Made by a program: the position numbers and the translations under genes. From assembly GCA_965221205.1 (NCBI GenBank), contig OZ244870.1, positions 2,790,001 through 2,854,000 of the forward strand: DNA of 64,000 nucleotides. Reading direction: 5' to 3'. Source of the stretch: CBDFMG01 sp965221205 [NCBI: bacterium]. GTDB taxonomy: Bacteria > SM23-31. Below are positions 18,703-28,905 of this stretch, piece by piece. How positions within the stretch are numbered: the stretch's first letter is position 1; each line of letters opens with the position of its first letter. A model generated the notes under the pieces. The model made no database searches. It saw only the letters and a list, made by a program, of their open reading frames with translations, and was not told the DNA's origin.

Positions 18703-19071
18703 CCCAATTGTGATGCAAAGCTTCATGCTCACTCAGAGAAAGAGAAAAATTAATCCATTTTTTTTCATCTCAACGAGTCAGCCTGCAAATCAACTATTAA
18801 ATCTGCACCGCCCCTTTATATATTCCAGTAATATTTCATTTAATTTTGAAGAAAATTGCACTTCAACAGTATAATACTATATACACATTATACACATTTA
18901 TTTTTATTTTCCCAGTATTCACAATATTGCAGTGCGTAATTTCAATTATATTATTATATCAATTTGTCTAATTCTTTTTGTTTCATAATCACCTATTTTC
19001 TAAAAAGTGGATATTTGTTAAAACGTTGTAACGTTGTATCGATAATGTAATCGCGTAAAATGGAGGTAAGA
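18703..19071. other. AT-rich intergenic stretch
   Basis: No gene is supported. Just before the next start it carries a run with repeated AACGTTGTA (about 19021-19035) and then GGAGGT, the ribosome-binding site for the gene at 19072. A 93-codon frame across 18593-18874 partly covers the TPR remnant and is not coding in its second half. Confidence 0.35.
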
Positions 19072-20310
19072 ATGAAGCGTCGTAACACTGTAATTATGAT
19101 ATTGTTTTTGTTCAGTGCCTGTGCAGACGCACAAATCGGCGGGGATTCGGGTAATGTTACTTTACCTGAGATCGACATTTCTACATCATCGAACGGCGTC
19201 GTACCGCTCCCCAACAATACACCAAAAGTGTTTACGAATTGGTTTTCAAAGTATACTAAAACTTATGCTCCCAATGGGAAACCAATACACTTCTTAGCAC
19301 AATCGGGATGGACTGAACTTCAAATTGTTAAGGCAAGAAATGTTATGGAACACATATTAAATGATTTCCCCGGTTCAGAATACGGCAACGACAAATCAAT
19401 CGTTGCAAACGCTATGTCTGACCGCAAGGCAACTATGGTCCTTTTCAACACGCCCGGAGACATGCAGCAAGCTATGCGTGGTGATCTTGGGAGTGCTACT
19501 GATCTCAATATGCAGGATCTTCGTGCAAATGAAAACCCGGCAGAAGGGACGGAAGATTATATGGCACACAGAACCCGTGATGCCAGCTACGAGGAAATTC
19601 TCCACTTGATCCATGATTACGGGATTAAACCTGCTCTGCCGGAATATCAGGCAGGAATCGTGGCACATCATGAAGATATGGAAGCAAGAGATTTATGGAC
19701 ATCTTGGGGAGATGCGAACGAATATATTGCGGTTATCTATGACCACTATCTGGATCTTTGGAATCCCTATCCGACTGTTTATGAAGGAAATTCTATTAAT
19801 ATGGATGAAGTTGTCGAAGGGACTTCTCACTTCGGCGCATACCGTGCAGGTAACTCCCGTACAACACTCAAAAATAATGATCCAGTTGGCTATGAACTTG
19901 TTGTGAAATTCTTTCATCCATACCTTACATACACTCCCCAGTTGCCGGAGAGTTTTGAAGGGACATTCTCAATCGAGTTTGATGCTTCAGTTCGATATAC
20001 CTATAAATCTCAGCACTTGACAAATGTTACATTGACTGGAAGCAACAATGCGAATCTTGACGGAAACGGGCATGACAACACCTTAACCGGTAATGATGGT
20101 ATGAATACAATTCGAGGCAACAGTGGAGATGATCAGATTGACGGAGGCAACAGCAGTGACACGGCTGTTTATTCAGGAGTTTTCGCCGAATACTCACTAA
20201 AAGATGGAGAAAATACAATAGTCCACGACTCCATTTCGGAACGGGACGGAACCGACACGCTCATGAATATTGAAATCTTGCAGTTCAGCGACAGAAAAGT
20301 TGAACTCTAA
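19072..20310 (+). CDS. Secreted RTX-repeat protein, possible metallohydrolase domain
   Basis: The start at 19072 (MKRRNTVIM) is chosen because the GGAGGT six bases upstream is its ribosome-binding site; an ATG at 19060 contains that site. A signal peptide (residues 1-21, LFLFSACADAQ) is a lipoprotein or Sec signal. Residues ~60-310 form a domain I do not recognise by name, with a conserved-looking EEILHLIHDYGI (residues ~170-181) followed by HHEDMEARDLW. The E..LH..H and HHE clusters would suit a metal site. Residues ~325-385 hold hemolysin-type calcium-binding nonapeptides (GNGHDNTLTGNDG, IRGNSGDDQIDGG), followed by a short tail. Such proteins are secreted and fold on calcium outside the cell. 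An intrinsic terminator follows. Intact in contrast to its upstream neighbours. Confidence 0.75.
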   Translation: MKRRNTVIMILFLFSACADAQIGGDSGNVTLPEIDISTSSNGVVPLPNNTPKVFTNWFSKYTKTYAPNGKPIHFLAQSGWTELQIVKARNVMEHILNDFPGSEYGNDKSIVANAMSDRKATMVLFNTPGDMQQAMRGDLGSATDLNMQDLRANENPAEGTEDYMAHRTRDASYEEILHLIHDYGIKPALPEYQAGIVAHHEDMEARDLWTSWGDANEYIAVIYDHYLDLWNPYPTVYEGNSINMDEVVEGTSHFGAYRAGNSRTTLKNNDPVGYELVVKFFHPYLTYTPQLPESFEGTFSIEFDASVRYTYKSQHLTNVTLTGSNNANLDGNGHDNTLTGNDGMNTIRGNSGDDQIDGGNSSDTAVYSGVFAEYSLKDGENTIVHDSISERDGTDTLMNIEILQFSDRKVEL

Positions 20311-20338
20311 TTTGACCAGTGTTGTGATATCTTGAAGG

Positions 20339-20380
20339 CGCCTGCCAGTAAATTCAATGTTTTACCGGCAGGCACTTTTT
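20339..20380 (+). terminator. Intrinsic terminator of the RTX-protein gene
   Basis: GCCTGCC..TTTACCGGCAGGC forms a 12-13-bp stem (20340-20352 with 20361-20373, one mismatch), with an 8-base loop and a following CTTTTT, about 30 bases after the stop codon. Confidence 0.8.
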
Positions 20381-20572
20381 ATTAGAATAAGAAATATATA
20401 TAACTCACATAATCTATACAATGTATTGATATATTTTTTGGACTATTGAATGTTATTGCAAAAAAAATATTGAAATTGTTTATAAGAACAAGTAGATTGT
20501 TGCACAACTTTTCATAAAGAATTTATTTTATTTTCACCAAATCGCATCGCTGCTTCTTTTCTACATCCATTA

Positions 20573-20588
20573 TTTTTTTATCTCAAAT
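20573..20588 (+). promoter_or_regulatory. Second copy of the shared 16-nt upstream element
   Basis: TTTTTTTATCTCAAAT, identical to 3497-3512, is followed by GTATAGTT (a weak -10-like box) and stands 25 bases before the M14 start codon. Both downstream genes encode secreted hydrolases. Confidence 0.25.
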
Positions 20589-20612
20589 GTATAGTTAGCG
20601 GGAGGAATTATT

Positions 20613-23210
20613 ATGCGTACATACACCTGCAGGCTCGTCCTGGCAACAATCATGTTTATTGCTCTTTTGCCTCAATTGAGTACCGGGCAGGTTACTCACC
20701 CTGAAGATTATCTGGGTTTTAGACCAGGGGATGATTTTAAATTGGCAACATTTGAACAAATTATAGGTTATTTGGAGCTCATTGCTGAAGAATCCGACAG
20801 AATTCAGATACACAATATGGGACAAACTACAGAAGGCAGGCTCATGCAGTATGCGATCATTTCCTCAGTAGAGAATATGGAAAATCTCGAGCGGTACAAA
20901 GAAATCTCTCGAAAATTAAGTCTTGTCAGGGGTGTATCTTTAGAAGAAGCAGAAAACCTCGCTGAAGAAGGAAAAGCAGTTGTCTGGATAGACGGCGGGC
21001 TCCACTCGACTGAAGTTGCGCCGTCACTGGTCAATATTCAACTTGCATATGATATTGTCACAGGCAAAGACAGACAGACCCAATTTATTCGGGACAATGT
21101 TATATTTCTCTTAGTGTTTCCTAATCCCGACGGTGTAACGAAGGTTGCCGAGTGGTACTTGAAGAATATTGGAACGCAATATGAAATAAGTCCTATGCCG
21201 GAATTGTATCATAAATATATAGGTCACGATAATAACCGGGATTCTTTCATTGCAAATGCTGTGGAAACGTGGAACATGAACCGGTTCACAGGCCATGAAT
21301 GGTTTCTGCAAGTTCATTATAACCAACACCAAACAGCTCCCTTTCCTGCCCGGATATGGGTTCCACCTTTTGGTGAGCCGACAAATCCGAATACACACCC
21401 TGTTATTACCCGGTGGGTGAACCTCATCGGAACAGAGATGGCGAGAGCGCTCGATCTCAACGATCAGCCGGGAGCGATTTCACGAACGATATTTAATCCT
21501 TGGTATCCCGGTTTCCTGAAAACACTCATTGAAGGCCAGAATACGCCTGCAGTCATGTCTGAAACCGGACTGTACCGATATGCAACTCCGCACTATTATC
21601 CAGCCAGCGAATTTCCTGAAGAATACAAAACCTTTCAAGTCGGGCAGTTTTATCCGAGTCCTTGGAAAGGCGGATGGTGGAGGATCGGTGACGCTGTATC
21701 CTATAATTTAACAACTACTAAGTCAGTTTTGGAAGTTGCAGCTAAATTCCGGTATGAGCTGCTTTTTAGCAAATGGAAATTGGGTTCTGATAATATAGAA
21801 CGGTTTAGAAGTGAGCCTCCTTATGGATGGATAATTCCTGTTTATCAACGAGATGTAAGCACAACTGTCCAAGTTTTAAACAACTTCATCAATTCAGGAA
21901 TCGAGGTTTACAGGGCAGATGATGATTTTACGCAAGACGGAATTCCATATTCTTCAGGTTCATATATAGTCCCCACGAGTCAGCCATTCGGCTTATACGT
22001 AAAAAACTTAATGGAAGTTCAAGATTTTCCCGATCTTCGAGAGTATCCCAGCCTTTGGAAAGGAGCACGTCCCACAAAGGATGATGTTGACCCTATTGGA
22101 ACGTATGATGGTGCAGGCTGGACAATTCCATTCCAATTCGGTATTGAGAGTAGCACTATCCATACTCCAATATCCGTAGCAATGTCGCTCATTGAAAATG
22201 CCACAATTGCTCAAGGAAATGTTCAGGGAAATGGTTCGCATTTTGTATTTTCATCTACAGATAATAACAGTTACAAAGCAGTCAACCTTATTATAGAGGA
22301 GGGTGGTACCATTCACAAAGCACAGGAACCATTCACCATAAATAGTATTGAATTCTCTCGCGGCGCATTTGTGATAGATGCAGGGAGTATTAACAAGGGC
22401 AGTCTCGAAGAAATTTCCGATGCAACGGGCATTGCAATGCTCGGCAGTACAGTTCTGGCACCACTCAAACCACTTAAGCAGCCGCTGGTTGGACTCTATA
22501 AATCGTGGGTAGCAAATATGGATGCCGGGTGGATATCACTCCTTTTTGAGCGATATTCCATACCGTATTCAATGCTGGTTGATGCAGAAATTAAAGCAGG
22601 TAAACTCAGAGACCGCTTTGACGTAATCGTTTTATCGGACCAGAGAGTAAGCTCGATTATAAACGGCCATATGAAAGGAACAATTTCTCCCGAATTTGCC
22701 GGTGGAATTACACAGAATGGCGTTGACAATCTTGTCCGTTTTGTTAAGGAAGGCGGAACATTGATCTGCAATAATGCATCTACGGGTTTAGCAATTGATG
22801 CATTTGATATTCCCGTTATTAATACCGTAGACGAATTAACCGATGCTGATTTTGTTGCGCCCGGGTCTCTGTTTAATATTAAATTAGACACTTCTCATGA
22901 ACTGACTTTTGGAATGAAAGATAAAGGGATTGGGTATTTTTCAAACGGCAATGCCTTTGAAATAGTATCAGATGAAGAAAACAGCGAATCAATAGATAAC
23001 GATTTGTCGGTCACCATTGTCGCACATTATCCGGATCAGTCCGTCCTCGCAAGTGGTTGGTTGATTGGTGAGGAATATGTTGCAGGGCATGCGGCAATTC
23101 TGGATGTTGCAATTGAAGAAGGAAAAGTTATCCTTTTTGGATTTAATGTGCAAAACCGGGCACAATCAAACAGAAACTTCAAATTGTTATTCAACGCATT
23201 GTATTATTAA
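20613..23210 (+). CDS. Large secreted M14-family zinc carboxypeptidase-like protein
   Basis: 865 residues with a signal peptide (residues 1-25, LPQLSTGQ). The M14 catalytic domain covers residues ~40-400: GGLHSTE gives the HxxE zinc ligands His131/Glu134, FPNPDGV and NNRDS provide the asparagine-arginine substrate-binding region, and VHYNQHQ offers the third zinc-ligand histidine; a candidate catalytic Glu lies in MSETGLY. A further ~450 residues (beta-rich, including a glutamine-amidotransferase-like region around FVKEGGTLICNNAS) are typical of the long peptidase M14 proteins common in marine FCB and Gemmatimonadota genomes. It probably trims peptides outside the cytoplasm. A GGGAGG ribosome-binding site supports the start. 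It is intact and monocistronic. Confidence 0.88.
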   Translation: MRTYTCRLVLATIMFIALLPQLSTGQVTHPEDYLGFRPGDDFKLATFEQIIGYLELIAEESDRIQIHNMGQTTEGRLMQYAIISSVENMENLERYKEISRKLSLVRGVSLEEAENLAEEGKAVVWIDGGLHSTEVAPSLVNIQLAYDIVTGKDRQTQFIRDNVIFLLVFPNPDGVTKVAEWYLKNIGTQYEISPMPELYHKYIGHDNNRDSFIANAVETWNMNRFTGHEWFLQVHYNQHQTAPFPARIWVPPFGEPTNPNTHPVITRWVNLIGTEMARALDLNDQPGAISRTIFNPWYPGFLKTLIEGQNTPAVMSETGLYRYATPHYYPASEFPEEYKTFQVGQFYPSPWKGGWWRIGDAVSYNLTTTKSVLEVAAKFRYELLFSKWKLGSDNIERFRSEPPYGWIIPVYQRDVSTTVQVLNNFINSGIEVYRADDDFTQDGIPYSSGSYIVPTSQPFGLYVKNLMEVQDFPDLREYPSLWKGARPTKDDVDPIGTYDGAGWTIPFQFGIESSTIHTPISVAMSLIENATIAQGNVQGNGSHFVFSSTDNNSYKAVNLIIEEGGTIHKAQEPFTINSIEFSRGAFVIDAGSINKGSLEEISDATGIAMLGSTVLAPLKPLKQPLVGLYKSWVANMDAGWISLLFERYSIPYSMLVDAEIKAGKLRDRFDVIVLSDQRVSSIINGHMKGTISPEFAGGITQNGVDNLVRFVKEGGTLICNNASTGLAIDAFDIPVINTVDELTDADFVAPGSLFNIKLDTSHELTFGMKDKGIGYFSNGNAFEIVSDEENSESIDNDLSVTIVAHYPDQSVLASGWLIGEEYVAGHAAILDVAIEEGKVILFGFNVQNRAQSNRNFKLLFNALYY

Positions 23211-23244
23211 TGCTCACATTCATATTGCTATAAAAAAACTTGTG

Positions 23245-24023
23245 CTACTCTTCGACAACACCATCAGAGGTATATGCGCTCTGTTTTGATATAGTAAAAA
23301 CAACACCGTCAGCAACACCTTCGCGCTCAATGCCGAATGCCAGTTCAAATCGCCATTGACCCGGAGTATATTCAAACGGGCCAAATGACGTGGTTTTCGA
23401 GGAGAATTTATCAAATTTTTCTTCACCGCCACCCGACATAAATACGCCAACATATTCCGCATCTGGATTTGTATCCCAAGAGAACGTAACAGGATTCGAT
23501 AACGGCCGACTGAGATCAGGACCGGTAAAACCACCATTTTGCGGAAACAGTAACGGATCACTTTTACCCGTTTCGACGTACCGTAGTTCCACTACGTCCT
23601 TGCCGTTTTCGTATTGTGCTGTAAATGTATAGACCCCATCGCCATACAATCCGAATTCTGCGTTAGCAATAGCACCGAATGACCACACACTTTCATTAGT
23701 CTTCCAATTCGAAGCCCCATGATTTCTATATCAAGTTCGGGATCGATCTCATCAATTGCTTCTTTATCGCTCCTCATTACAGTAAAAGATCGGCCATTTG
23801 GGCTTGCAATCGTCATGGATTGCACTTCTATGCCTGTGTCCTCGCGTGTCCTGGCCAACAGACGCCAATCGTATTCTTCTAGCAGTCCACTTTCCCGTTC
23901 AACCAAATACTTAGTAAAACCCATAGTAATATTGGTAATAACATGTTCAACATTTGTCACCCCCGAACAAGCAAGCATTAATAAAATCAAAAATAGCAAA
24001 TAGTTCCCTACATGCTTTATCAT
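23245..24023 (-). pseudogene. Lipoprotein of unknown function with one frameshift
   Basis: The N-terminal frame (from 24023) starts with a lipoprotein signal (LLFLILLMLACSG, Cys at about residue 20), then an acidic beta-rich stretch (EVQSMTIASPNGRSFTVMRS). Near 23705 a one-base shift moves the reading to a second frame, NWKTNESVWSFGAIANAEFG, then YGDGVYTFTAQYENG, VTFSWDTNPDAEYVGVF and a C-terminal Ig-like end. The second half resembles domains that extract numeric properties from outer-membrane proteins of FCB bacteria. Intact length would be about 258 residues. Only one lesion is visible, so a base-calling error is a real alternative. Confidence 0.7.
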
Positions 24024-24333
24024 GTTCCTTTCTCCTCATTTAATATTGGCAGATCCATTCATGGGCTGCACTCATTTTGCAATTGTGCGAATAAGAATAG
24101 CAATTGTGTAGAACAATTTAAGAAGGTTTATGGTACTAAAAATCATAAATAAGTCAAACACAATTATTATAATAGAAAAAAACTCACATCATTGCATTCT
24201 GTCGTTGACACAGGTGGACTAAAATTAATATTGACAATATCTGGGTTAATACATACATTGAAATTGATTCGGGACCACCTCAAACCATCCCGGCGATTGC
24301 CGGCATCTTTCCTGAAATAACGATTAATAATTT
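24024..24333. other. Intergenic region with a possible gene remnant
   Basis: Mostly AT-rich and without a gene. The last ~110 bases on the plus strand are open and protein-like (WVNTYIEIDSGPPQTIP, AIAGIFPEITINN). Their TGA overlaps the start codon of the MBL gene at 24334, so this could be the tail of a lost upstream gene. I do not recognise it. Confidence 0.3.
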
Positions 24334-25259
24334 ATGAACAACATCTCTTCTTTCGAGCGGTTCAACGTTACATCAAGAAGAAATTTTCTAAAACGCTTGG
24401 AACAAAACACTTCTGTTGTTGCGTTTTCATCTCTACTGTGCAATTATAAATCCCAAAAACCTAATACGCATAATATTACCGAACAAACAAGTCCATTTCC
24501 CGATACTTGGATTCACGGTTCACCTGATTGTATGGAAAACTTTGACTCTCCCTATCAAGTATTTCAATACAACCAAGGTACATACATATTCAGACAAAAC
24601 AAATGTTGTTCATGGGAAGCACCGTTTTTATACTTCTTTATCGGTAAGCAACGAGCATTTCTTCTCGACGCGGGAAACATACCCCGGAAAAGCCAGGAAG
24701 ATTACTTGAGAACATTGGTTGAATCATTACTCCCACCTACAAAGTCTAAACCTTTCGATCTCACTATTGCTCATATGCATGGTCATGCAGACCACATTCA
24801 GGGAGACACTCTATTTCGAAATCATCCGAAATGGCCGACAGAAACAACTGAAATTGACCTAGGTAACAGACTGCTAACTATTATTGCTATTCCAGGTCAT
24901 ACGCGTGACCATATTGCAGTCTATGACCATAATACTCGCTTCCTTATAACCGAGTAACCGAGGATACACTTTATCCGGGAAATCTGTATATACGGTTTTT
25001 GCCTGAATACCGCAGAAGTGTAAACAGGCTTGCCGATTTTGCTGAAACCAACGAAGTCTCCTATGTGCTCGGTAATCACATTTAAATGACACATGAACCG
25101 GGTATTTTGTTCACTATTGGGAGTACATACCAGCCTGATGAACATGTACTGCAATTGAATACCGGACATCTTGTTGAGCTCAGAGATGCCTGTAATGCAA
25201 TGGGCAATAATATGCGACATGAAATTCATGACGATTTCATTATAGTTCCCAGAGGTTGA
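24334..25259 (+). pseudogene. MBL-fold metallohydrolase broken by an 8-bp duplication and a nonsense codon
   Basis: The first 207 codons give a twin-arginine-like N-terminus (SRRNFLKRL) and a metallo-beta-lactamase fold with AHMHGHADH (the HxHxDH zinc motif, residues ~147-155) and IPGHTRDHIAVYD (third zinc His). The frame then ends at RFLITE-stop. The cause is visible: TAACCGAG is present twice in tandem at 24947-24962. Removing one copy restores RFLITEDTLYPGNLYI, exactly the (L)TGDTLYPG.LYI pattern of the family, and opens the frame to 25259. A second lesion is a TAA at about 25084 inside GNHI-stop-MTHEPG, where relatives have Glu (GAA to TAA). Intact length would be about 305 residues, a periplasmic Tat-exported hydrolase. 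Confidence 0.88.
24947..24962 (+). repeat. 8-bp tandem duplication (TAACCGAG)2
   Basis: TAACCGAG at 24947-24954 is repeated immediately at 24955-24962. It lies inside the MBL gene and accounts by itself for that gene's frameshift. Confidence 0.9.
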
Positions 25260-25344
25260 ATTAATATCTATATTGCATATTCGTAAGATATGTTAATCTT
25301 AATGGTTTTATTGAATAGAGAGTTACAAAATCCTTTTACTCATT

Positions 25345-27078
25345 ATGAGAAAGATAGATCAGATGAAACAGGTCAATCATTTGTTATATGCAGGTAGTGT
25401 TACACACATAATTACTTTCTTGGTTCTTTGCAGCACACCGCCAGTGCCCGTTGAAAATATTTCCATAGCGAATCCCGACCTCGAAGCACTGATCACCTAC
25501 TATTACGAGCCGTCTGATGAAGAAGATGACTATATCCGGGGAATGAGCAAAGAAACATTTGAATCACAAATCAACCGGGCACAATCATATCTCAATGAAT
25601 TGACAACCACCATAAATTACGACGAATTAAATACTGCTGACCAGGTCGATTATGAATATTTTCATGCTCAATTGGATAATACAGTTCTTAATCTTGCTGT
25701 TCTGCGGTGGTGGGAGAATGATCCTTCAATGTATTTGCCATTTGGTTCGTTTTACCGGCCTTCACTTGATCAGACTAAACCATGGGATGACCGCATAGCA
25801 GCTATGACAGCGGGATTCAATGATGTCGAAATGAATTTTCAATGGGCCAGAGAAAATCTGAAAAATCCACCCATATTATGGGTAGAGCAGTCTATCGGCT
25901 ATTGTGACCGAATTGAACAGTATTTGACCACTTGGCTGCCAAAGATCGCAAGCAATACACAATACCCAGAATTAAAAGATGAACTGCTTGCTGCATCAAC
26001 CAGATTTAACGGACAATTATCGATGTTTAGAACCTATTTAGACACCGATTTACGGAAACGGGCATCACATTCTTTGCCGCGTGTATCAGTGGAAAACTAC
26101 AATAGGCTCCTCAAGAATAAATTTTTGGACTACACGATAGAAGAATTACTCGAAATTGGCACCAGAGTACATGAAGAAACCCATCAACATCTGATTGAAA
26201 CCGCACGTAGTATTGATCCAGATAAGAGCTGGTTGGAAATCCATCAAGAACACTCACTCGACTTCCCACCACCCTGGGAACTCCACTCATGGCTCCAAAA
26301 GGAAGCAAACAGGGCAAAAGCATTAGTCTATGACAAAATTGTGAATGTACCGCCCGGGCTGGAAGAAGAATACCGGTATACCGAAGCGGGTCACTACCGG
26401 AACCTGTACCGGATGGGATTTGGCATCGGCCCTTCAGTATTTATCGGTGATAAATACATCGGATATTATGATCTTCCTACAACACAACAGTTTGATACAT
26501 GGGATAAGAAGGCGGGCCTCATGTTGGATTGGAGCAGAGGTTGGGCTATTGCACAACAGATCCCGCATGAAGTATACCCCGGACACCATTTTCAGTCATA
26601 TATGCAACAATTCAATAAACGGCCGCTTCGCAGAAATGCCGAAAATGCACCATTTGGTGAAGGATGGGGTGTTTATGCGGAAGACCTGATGTATGACATG
26701 GGATATTTACAGGATAATCCACGGTATCTTCTTGCCCATTATCAAAACAGATTCTGGCGTACCGCACGGATTGTTGTTGATGTCAGCTACCATACCGGCA
26801 GGATGGATTTTCAAGATGTGGTCGATTTCTTTCTGGATGCCGGACTTCCCCATGAAGGCGCAATCTTTGAAGCAACGGTCGTTGCCAAACGGGCAACACG
26901 AGAGCTGAGCTACTATATCGGAAAATTAGAAATTGAAGAGCTTGTGAACGATTTTAAAGAAATGAAAGGTACAGCATTTAATCAAAAGGAATTTTTCACA
27001 AAACTGCTCCTTCTTGGTGGCACTCCGCCACAATTAGCACGGAGAGAATTATTCGAAGAATTTGAACTGAATAATTAG
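25345..27078 (+). CDS. DUF885 family secreted peptidase-like protein
   Basis: 577 residues. The N-terminus has a hydrophobic segment (residues ~14-30) that may be a signal peptide. The protein is largely alpha-helical, and the C-terminal half contains PHEVYPGHHFQSY (residues 407-419: HE..PGHH), the gluzincin-like zinc motif that defines DUF885. Further family motifs are YYDLPTTQQFDTWDKKAGLM upstream and GEGWGVYAEDLMYDMGY downstream, which contain the third ligand region. Members are long helical metallopeptidases, usually exported, with poorly known substrates. The gene lies 86 bases after the broken MBL gene and 31 bases before the lactate permease, so the latter could be co-transcribed. It appears intact. 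Confidence 0.88.
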   Translation: MRKIDQMKQVNHLLYAGSVTHIITFLVLCSTPPVPVENISIANPDLEALITYYYEPSDEEDDYIRGMSKETFESQINRAQSYLNELTTTINYDELNTADQVDYEYFHAQLDNTVLNLAVLRWWENDPSMYLPFGSFYRPSLDQTKPWDDRIAAMTAGFNDVEMNFQWARENLKNPPILWVEQSIGYCDRIEQYLTTWLPKIASNTQYPELKDELLAASTRFNGQLSMFRTYLDTDLRKRASHSLPRVSVENYNRLLKNKFLDYTIEELLEIGTRVHEETHQHLIETARSIDPDKSWLEIHQEHSLDFPPPWELHSWLQKEANRAKALVYDKIVNVPPGLEEEYRYTEAGHYRNLYRMGFGIGPSVFIGDKYIGYYDLPTTQQFDTWDKKAGLMLDWSRGWAIAQQIPHEVYPGHHFQSYMQQFNKRPLRRNAENAPFGEGWGVYAEDLMYDMGYLQDNPRYLLAHYQNRFWRTARIVVDVSYHTGRMDFQDVVDFFLDAGLPHEGAIFEATVVAKRATRELSYYIGKLEIEELVNDFKEMKGTAFNQKEFFTKLLLLGGTPPQLARRELFEEFELNN

Positions 27079-27109
27079 AATTACACAACTATAGCATAAA
27101 GGAGGATAT

Positions 27110-28801
27110 TTGGATAATCACAATATTCAAGCACTTTTAGCGGTTCTTCCGATCTTCACTGGGGCACTTCTTCTCGTCGGTTTCCGCTGGCCTGCCCGGC
27201 GCGCTATGCCGATCGTATATACGCTCGCTGCTATTATCGCTCTGACTTTCTGGGGAGTTTCCTTCACCCGGGTTGTCGCCTCAACGATTCAGGGATTATT
27301 TATTTCGTTTGACCTTCTTTATATAATTTTCGGGGCAATTTTACTTCTGAACACCTTAAAACACTCAGGAGCAATAGCTGCAATCCGTTCTGCTTTTACA
27401 AAAATCAGTAGAGACCGGCGAATACAGATAGTTATCATAGGCTGGCTTTTCGGTTCGTTCATTGAGGGTGCATCAGGCTTCGGGACTCCGGCAGCAATCG
27501 CGGCACCGTTGATGGTTGCTCTCGGATTTCCGGCGATGGCCGCAGTCATGATCGGTATGATGATCCAGAGTACTCCGGTAACATTTGGGGCTATCGGTAC
27601 ACCGATACTTGTCGGAGTACGGACCGGTCTTGATAATCCCGAATTGATGTCCAGGCTTGCAGCAACCGGCACCGATTTCACAGAATATCTTCATCTTATA
27701 GCTGCTGAATCCGCAATTTTTCATGGAATTACAGGTACGATTATCCCCTGCCTTATGGTGATGATGATTACCCGTTTCTTCGGGAAGAATAAATCGTGGA
27801 CAGAAGGCCTCTCTATCATACCGTTTGCACTGTTCGGGGGATTTGCATTTACCATTCCCTATGTCATTATCGGAATTTATCTCGGTCCGGAATTTCCTTC
27901 CCTGCTTGGCGGCCTTATCGGACTTGCTGTCGTTACATTTGCAGCACGAAAAGGATTTCTCATTCCTAAAGATGAGTGGGATTTTGCACCATCCACGACA
28001 TGGAAGCCCGAATGGATCGGCAAAATTGAGATGAAGAAGGAAAATATCACCGATAAAAATATGCCGACATGGCTTGCATGGGCACCGTACGTTCTGGTTG
28101 CTGCATTTCTCGTTATCAGCCGGCTGCCGCAATTACCTGTTGGAAATGCGCTTAAATTATTAACAATCCGATTTCAGGATTTGTTCAGTACTGAAATAAC
28201 AGCATCCACTCAACCGCTCTACCTGCCGGGTACTATGCTCCTTTTTACTGTTGGGTTGACCTATTTTCTCCACCGAATGAAGAGCGCAGAATTCAAAGCC
28301 GCAGTCAATGAGTCGAGAAACGTGATTTTAGGAGCAGGATTTGTCCTTATTTTTACTGTACCAATGGTCAGAATATTTATTAATTCCGGCGTTAATAATA
28401 TCGGTTTCGACAGCATGCCTGTTGCAATGGCAGTATGGGTTGCGGGCAATGTCGGAGCTATCTGGCCGTTTTTCGCCCCGTCAATCGGTGCACTCGGTGC
28501 ATTCATTGCCGGTAGCAATACCGTCAGTAACATGATGTTCAGCCAATTTCAGCATAGCGTTGCCGATAAACTTACGATATCGGGTTCAATTGTGGTGGCG
28601 TTACAGTCGGTTGGTGCGGCAGCGGGTAACATGATCGCTATCCATAACGTCGTTGCCGCCTCGGCAACAGTCGGTTTGCTTGGCCAGGAAGGCGCAACGC
28701 TTCGGAAGACTTTTTTACCGACACTCTATTATTTAACGGTTGTCGGTATTCTGGGTATGATAGCAATATACGGCATTGGGTACACAGATATTCTTCAATA
28801 A
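27110..28801 (+). CDS. lctP: L-lactate permease (LctP family)
   Basis: A 563-residue, about 13-helix permease. The signature region is GSFIEGASGFGTPAAIAAPL followed by MVALGFPAMAAVMIGMMIQS and TPVTFGAIGTPI (residues ~118-165). The C-terminal FIAGSNTVSNMMF and GAAAGNMIAIHNVVAA blocks are also characteristic. It imports lactate (and often glycolate) with protons across the inner membrane. The start is a TTG at 27110, supported by AAAGGAGG nine bases upstream. The matching oxidation operon lutABC is found at 53.7 kb, not next door. Complete length, no lesion seen. Confidence 0.92.
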   Translation: MDNHNIQALLAVLPIFTGALLLVGFRWPARRAMPIVYTLAAIIALTFWGVSFTRVVASTIQGLFISFDLLYIIFGAILLLNTLKHSGAIAAIRSAFTKISRDRRIQIVIIGWLFGSFIEGASGFGTPAAIAAPLMVALGFPAMAAVMIGMMIQSTPVTFGAIGTPILVGVRTGLDNPELMSRLAATGTDFTEYLHLIAAESAIFHGITGTIIPCLMVMMITRFFGKNKSWTEGLSIIPFALFGGFAFTIPYVIIGIYLGPEFPSLLGGLIGLAVVTFAARKGFLIPKDEWDFAPSTTWKPEWIGKIEMKKENITDKNMPTWLAWAPYVLVAAFLVISRLPQLPVGNALKLLTIRFQDLFSTEITASTQPLYLPGTMLLFTVGLTYFLHRMKSAEFKAAVNESRNVILGAGFVLIFTVPMVRIFINSGVNNIGFDSMPVAMAVWVAGNVGAIWPFFAPSIGALGAFIAGSNTVSNMMFSQFQHSVADKLTISGSIVVALQSVGAAAGNMIAIHNVVAASATVGLLGQEGATLRKTFLPTLYYLTVVGILGMIAIYGIGYTDILQ

Positions 28802-28905
28802 TATCAGTATAATCTAATTATAGATTTTTCTCTTATAATATTCAAAACATTCTTCCTGATAGTTTGAAAATCGACACAATTGGAAAGCAATTTGAGAGGT
28901 GATAC

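Noticed and set aside
27473-28132. 219-codon frame opposite the lactate permease
   Set aside because: It is an antisense frame of a strongly conserved permease; its Cys/His-rich text is an artefact of the reverse complement.
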